Source: Antedon mediterranea
Taxonomy: Eukaryota > Echinodermata > Crinoidea > Comatulida > Antedonidae
Length of the DNA: 64,000 nt
Reading direction: 5' to 3'
Assembly: GCF_964355755.1 (NCBI RefSeq)
Contig: NC_092670.1
Location: 31,419,795-31,483,794 of the forward strand
Positions within the stretch are counted from its first letter, which is position 1. Every line of letters starts with the position of its first letter. The notes beneath the pieces are model-generated. The model was not told the DNA's origin. It did not search any database and saw only the letters and a list, made by a program, of their open reading frames with translations. Shown here one piece after another: positions 43,401 to 49,400 of this stretch. The translations under genes were made by a program, and so were the position numbers.

Positions 43401-46400
43401 GTTATCGGTGAAAGTGCCATGAAAAACGTATCAATGATTGGAACTTACGTACAGCAAAATTGGACGGTTAGGAACATTTTAAACAGACTCTCTCCGATTG
43501 CTATGACGCATTCTGTTTCATATAAGTTTGTTTTATCACAATCTTCGAATACAATTTGTTCTGTGTTTTTTTCCCAGATATTTAATGAAGGTCCTGGAAT
43601 AGTTCCTGAAATTCAATTGGATATACAGTTTCCATATGAAACAAAGAATGGCAAATGGCTGCTGTACTTGACACATGCCCCTATCATTATCGGGGCAGCA
43701 AATGGCACATGTCTGCTGCCCCCAAACAGTGTCGATGAACTTAATCTTACGGTAATGAGTCGCACAATTTTTTCATTGGAAAGAAATTTTACATTACTTT
43801 GTATGGTTTACAGTTACCTATAATATTTTATAAACTAGAGGGCTAATTTTTCAAATTGGAAAACACAAGGTTGTCATGTACAGTATATACAGTTTGTTTA
43901 GATTAGTTTTAAAGATCATTAATTGTTATGTGGCCTATACTGTTTTCTATGGATATAAATTCTGGAATAAAGAGATAAATGTGTACATCCTTAACTCATT
44001 AGCTATTAAAATGTACTGTAACCATTGTTATGAGGTCAATAATATGTATGTTTTAATAATCATGATTATGGTTCAATCTGCCAATCGCTTGTGTTTATCT
44101 TTTATAGATTTTTCCCACTTCTTCTGCCTAAAAACAAAGAATCAAAAGAATTCAAATTGTTATTTCAAACTAACAAACTTTCTTAACAAATTTCTTTCTA
44201 AAATCTCAAGGTGTCAACCCTTCCAGAAGATGGTAGTTTACCTTTAAAGGAAAGGCGTAGTAAAAGAGATGCCATTCAAGATACAAATATTCAGGAGAGT
44301 CCCATCAATCTACAGCAGTCGGCGTCATCTGCCACAATGGTCCTTGTAAGGCACTCAGTTGATTCCATTCATTTTTTAGAACAACCCTTAAGACAACACT
44401 ATAAAACATTAAACATACTGATGTCATATCACTACCGTATTTGGGCATATCACACTTTTTTGTCACATAAAGTTTAATAGTTTTAAGTTCTGTCTTTACT
44501 ATCGAATTTCAATGACATAAAAATGTGATGTGCCCATAGTATGGAAAGAATGTTGTCTAATTACCACCAAATTTTTTATCTTCATTATTTGAGCACATCA
44601 CAATTTTTTTGTCATATTAGTTTGATAAATGTAAACAGAGCTTTACACCTTTAGAATATTGTATTTTAGTGATTTAAATGATGAGCTTCTTACCATTTAC
44701 ATCTGAATTCAGATCTGAAATGAAAATGTCACTGCCTTGTTCAGACAGTGCATTTTGTATAAATCTGTATTCAGTATCCTTCTTCACATTGTCTGTGTGA
44801 AAACACCTTTGGTCAATTGTGAAACTTAAATTCCATAGATTCTAGAAGATTCCCTGAGATTAGACCCTGTAATTCTGATGACAAAATAATAATTACATTT
44901 TGATAGCTTATTTATGATTAAAGTGCAGTGAATTTAGTTCCAAAGCTTAAAACTTGATCAAGTTGTAGTATTGTATCATTTTTGCCTTATCTTTCTCAGA
45001 CATTAAATAATTGACCGTTATAAATTATGTTTATCAATTTTAGGAATGTGGATCTGATGAGGCAACAGCTAGGTGTTTCACTATAACGTGTTTTATAGGA
45101 CCATTAAAAGGTGCTTCTAAAACCAATGTTATACTTAATTCAAGATTATGGAATAGTACATTTATAGAAGTAAGTCATTTCATTTCATTCTATAGTGGTA
45201 AAATGCCAGGCACTGTTTCCAGGGGCGTATTGTAAAGTATAATAATAACAGATTTCATGATATTTATGCTTTATAAAACCCACTTTATTCAGACAATTAT
45301 ATGACAATAATCGCCCAAAACACATCAGATGCTATCGAGACTTTGAGAATCAAATGTTCTGGGGAAGCAGACCCCTGCCCCCTTGAAGGATGTATTTCTC
45401 GCATTTAGTGGCTTATTAGTAGAGTAAAGTACAAGTAAAATGAGAAATTTATGCACTATAGAGTTTTGACCTTTGTCTAATATGTCAGTCTGCATGCTAT
45501 AACGGTATAAGACTTGATTTTCTTTTTTATCTCGCCGAGAATAATGACCATTTCTCCAACCGGGAATTTTTTGAGAGGGTGAGATCTCAATACACAATGT
45601 TTAGCCAGGACACTTTCTTCGTATCTTCTCTGCAAAAATTATTCAGAAATTATTATATTATAAATGTGAAAGTATTTAAATTTGTTGTTTTCATTAATTA
45701 ATGATAAATTTAATAATTACCTTTGTAGCAATAGAGAAACAATAATCTTTCTTGTTGTTTTTTAGGATTATAAAAATGTTGACACTGTCCTTATAAAATA
45801 CAAGGGGATGGTATCAATTAAAAATGGTACATATATAACCCAAAAAACAGAAAGAAATGATAAACATACGGTAAGTATGTACTAAAGTACTTTGTGGTCA
45901 CTGCAAATTATTATAACATTTTTAATTTATGTATGTAAATGGTGTGGTAAATACTTGATGTTGATTGTTTTTATAAATAATTAAATACTAACTTTTGTAG
46001 GAACTGGTTTTATTGTTCTGAATTGTAGTGGAGCTGTATCTTGGTGGTTAACATGCTTGCCTTCCAATCCCAAGGTCCAGGGTTCAATCCTGACCTAGTG
46101 CCAGGGTTCTCACCACTCTTTCAACTCAACTCCATAAGCCTCAAAATGATAAATTAAGCTAGTTCCTCGCATATGAAATATGAAAAAAATACCAAATTCA
46201 CCATTTGCTAGAATTCATATTAATAAAACTCATCTTCATTCATCCAGTTCAATGGCTAGTGACATTAATTAATGGTACATATTATGTACTAGTCCTTATA
46301 TATTGTTTTTAATACCTTTTCCTTTAGCTGTTAAGTCTGCCAGTATGGTGCAATATTTATGTATTGTCATGGGCGTGTTCTAAGTTATCAATTTGCTCCA

Positions 46401-49400
46401 TAATAGGCTTACTTCCTTGATAGTTGTCACGGCAGTTCATTAATGTAGTTACTTTCCTCTCTATCCATCCGGTTGAATGCAATGCACACATTAGTTAAAA
46501 TGCATAACTCAACCACTCAGCTATTGAGTCCAACAGTCATTCGTGCACAATTACTTTCAACTCATAGTATAGTAGCCTGTCGGAGTTTACTGTAATATTT
46601 TTTTTTAACTTATTCTTCTGCTGTTTTCTCTAGAGTGGTTTTCCAATGCTTCTTGTTTAAATCGGTTTCTTATAAATTGGGGTGAAGAAAGGTCAGATGC
46701 ATAATTGATAACGACACATAATTTGATATTAACCCCTACTTCTGTTCATAATCACAATATTGTGTAATGTTTTCTCTGCCTCCTTCATCCATTTTAATTA
46801 TTCAGCAACATTTTGTCTAATACTTCTATCAATCACAACTAATTTATTCCATACAACTAAAGATATATGTACAAATATGTCATAAAAAAGTTATGGGAAA
46901 GGGAACTCAAACCAAAGCTTTAAAGCACAGACCCTTAAAAAACAATAGGCCCAGGGTAATAAGAAGTCTTGTCTTGTTTGTTCTTATTTTATATAGTTTG
47001 ATACCATTTAAGTTTCTTAATTACAATGTTATATGGCCTAGAGATGTATCCCTACCCACTCTCATGTAGAATTCACTGCTATTTTGTCTGTGTTGTAGGC
47101 GTTTTAAGTTAAATCTTCTTTGCCTCATCTATCTAGTCGGACCAAACAGACACATGGTTATTAATTTTAATCTCTGATGCTCATTAATCAGTTCATGTCC
47201 TCTAAATGATGTTATCATGTTTTGAAAAACATCTGGCAGAGTTATTGCAAATTAGTTTAGTGGTTTCGATTAATTTCATCGTAGAACGCTGCCTGCTAAT
47301 TTATAATTTCAAGAAAATGAAAATTTAGATGTGCTGTTGCAATATAAACACACTGTTGTAAGCGCAATGTTGTATGTTTACTAGAAAGGTTAAATAATGT
47401 TTTCTTTGACAATACGGATTTAATAAGTTTATTGTCTGTTCCAAATTATTAATGTTATGAGTTGTAGCTTCGTGGTTCAGATGCTAGGCTACCAGGGTTC
47501 TGGGTTCAAGTCCTGTTAGATGTCAGGATTTTTTTCTCATGACAAAAAATAACGGCACTCCCAAGAGCATCTTGTGTATATGCCTATAAAATGGTTTCCC
47601 CATGTGAACAAGATTCTAATAAGAAGAATAGTGAATGAATTCACTGATGGTTATCCTTGTCAGTTTACTTGGTAAACCATGACTATAAACAATGTAATTT
47701 GGATTTTCTAATATTGTCATTTATTGGTAAAGTTAACTTCCACCTAAAACAATATCCAATAAAAAAAATGAGTTGCTATTAATAACATTTTTATAGGCTC
47801 TTAATATTGATGATTGCAAGTGTGATGTTAAATTTTTGAATATGAAGCGTAAACATATTTTTTTTGTAAAGCTAATCAATGTTCTTTGCATTATTTTTTA
47901 TCTACTTTGTTGGATTTTAACAATAATATATACTTCTATGTTTAGGCTGTTTAGATAAATAGATATTAAATAAGTTCAATTTGTCCTTTATAACAAATGT
48001 AACAAAAATATATTAAAATTATATTGTATTTTTGTTTAAACTTTTATGGTTTAGTAACATCATCATCTCTTTTCATTTGTTCCCTCAGTTACGTATGGAA
48101 GTAAAGCGTGATTTTGATGAGGTAATACAAAGTAAGCCGATAGCGTGGTGGATCATTCTATGTGCCGTAATAGGCGGCATTATATTACTTATAGTTATTA
48201 TACTATTACTATGGAAGGTAGGTTTAATATGATAATGAAATTATGATAATTTTTATAAAAGCATGCATTTTTTTAAAGTGGATTTCTCATTATGAATAAG
48301 CGAATAAGAAATATTTTTTTTTATAATTACCTTCATTTTAAATATATTGGTTTTTTTTTAATTATAATTGTGTATTGCTACTTTTTGACCATAAATTCTG
48401 ATAATTGATATGTGCACTCTGTTTCAAATGTTATGTATAAATACTGAACCTACCTTTGTTGGTTTTGAAAAAAAGCAAAACTGAAAAAAACATTTTTTGT
48501 TTTAAAAAAAAACAAGAAGAACAAAACGTTTTAGTTATACAAAGGAAAACAAATTCAGACAGAATTTGTTTATAATACTGACTCTAGAATAAGCCCAAAA
48601 TGGGATAAAATCTCAAATTGATTAAAACATATAATGGTGCCCAAATATATAAACTTTCATGTACAGTAGTCCTACAGTAGATGTTTCCCTTCTGCTCATT
48701 ATACCAATAAATATCTAATGGATTTTCCATGACTGGTCATATATTCCTGTAAATAATTTAAAGATATTTCTTGAATTAATTATTACAATGTATGAATTAT
48801 TAATTGTAATTTTTATTCTTTCTTCTTTTCATAATTTTGCACTTCAGCTCGGATTTTTCCGTCGTGATGCCTCATTAGTGGGTTTCATTTGTTGTTTACA
48901 TCTGTATTGTAAATTTGTGAATGCAAATCAGCTACTTGGTTATAATGCTTCTATTGGCTGATATCTTTGAATATTAATTAAACAAACCATTTTAAGTTAT
49001 TGCATCTTGAATTATGTTTATGCTACTAAACTATATTTTTAGTTCGGTTTGATTTATTTTTGGATTTTATTTTTCTAATTTATGGACCTAAAATGAACAA
49101 TTGTTTTACATAAAATTTACAGTACATTATTTTTTTTTTATTATCAAATCCATCCATTAATAAAATATTATCCCTGCCAAATACCTACTGCCAGCAATAC
49201 CAATACTGCAACCAATACCAACCGACTAATTCCTGTCACCAATACCAAAATACAATACATACCAACATACCTACTGCCAGCAATACCAATACTGCAACCA
49301 ATACCAACCGACTAATTCCTGTCACCAATACCAAAATACAATACATACCAACATACCTACTGCCAGCAATACCAATACTGCCACCAATACCAACCGACTA

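Larger units (their letters stand above)
45871..48088 (+). other. Intron between light-chain exon u and the transmembrane exon
   Basis: AT-rich. Apart from the two tRNA-like SINE heads I see no supported gene or element. Confidence 0.6.

Noticed and set aside
43458-43463. GTACAG as the donor of exon q
   Set aside because: Using it would give GTY-IFNEGPG and shorten the conserved v.H.Y.v.N.GPs motif. The GTTAGG donor at 43467 restores the spacing.
45325-45597. Minus-strand 90-codon ORF in an intron
   Set aside because: No motif; the region has repeat-like GCAGACCCCTGCCCCCTTGA character and no coding support.
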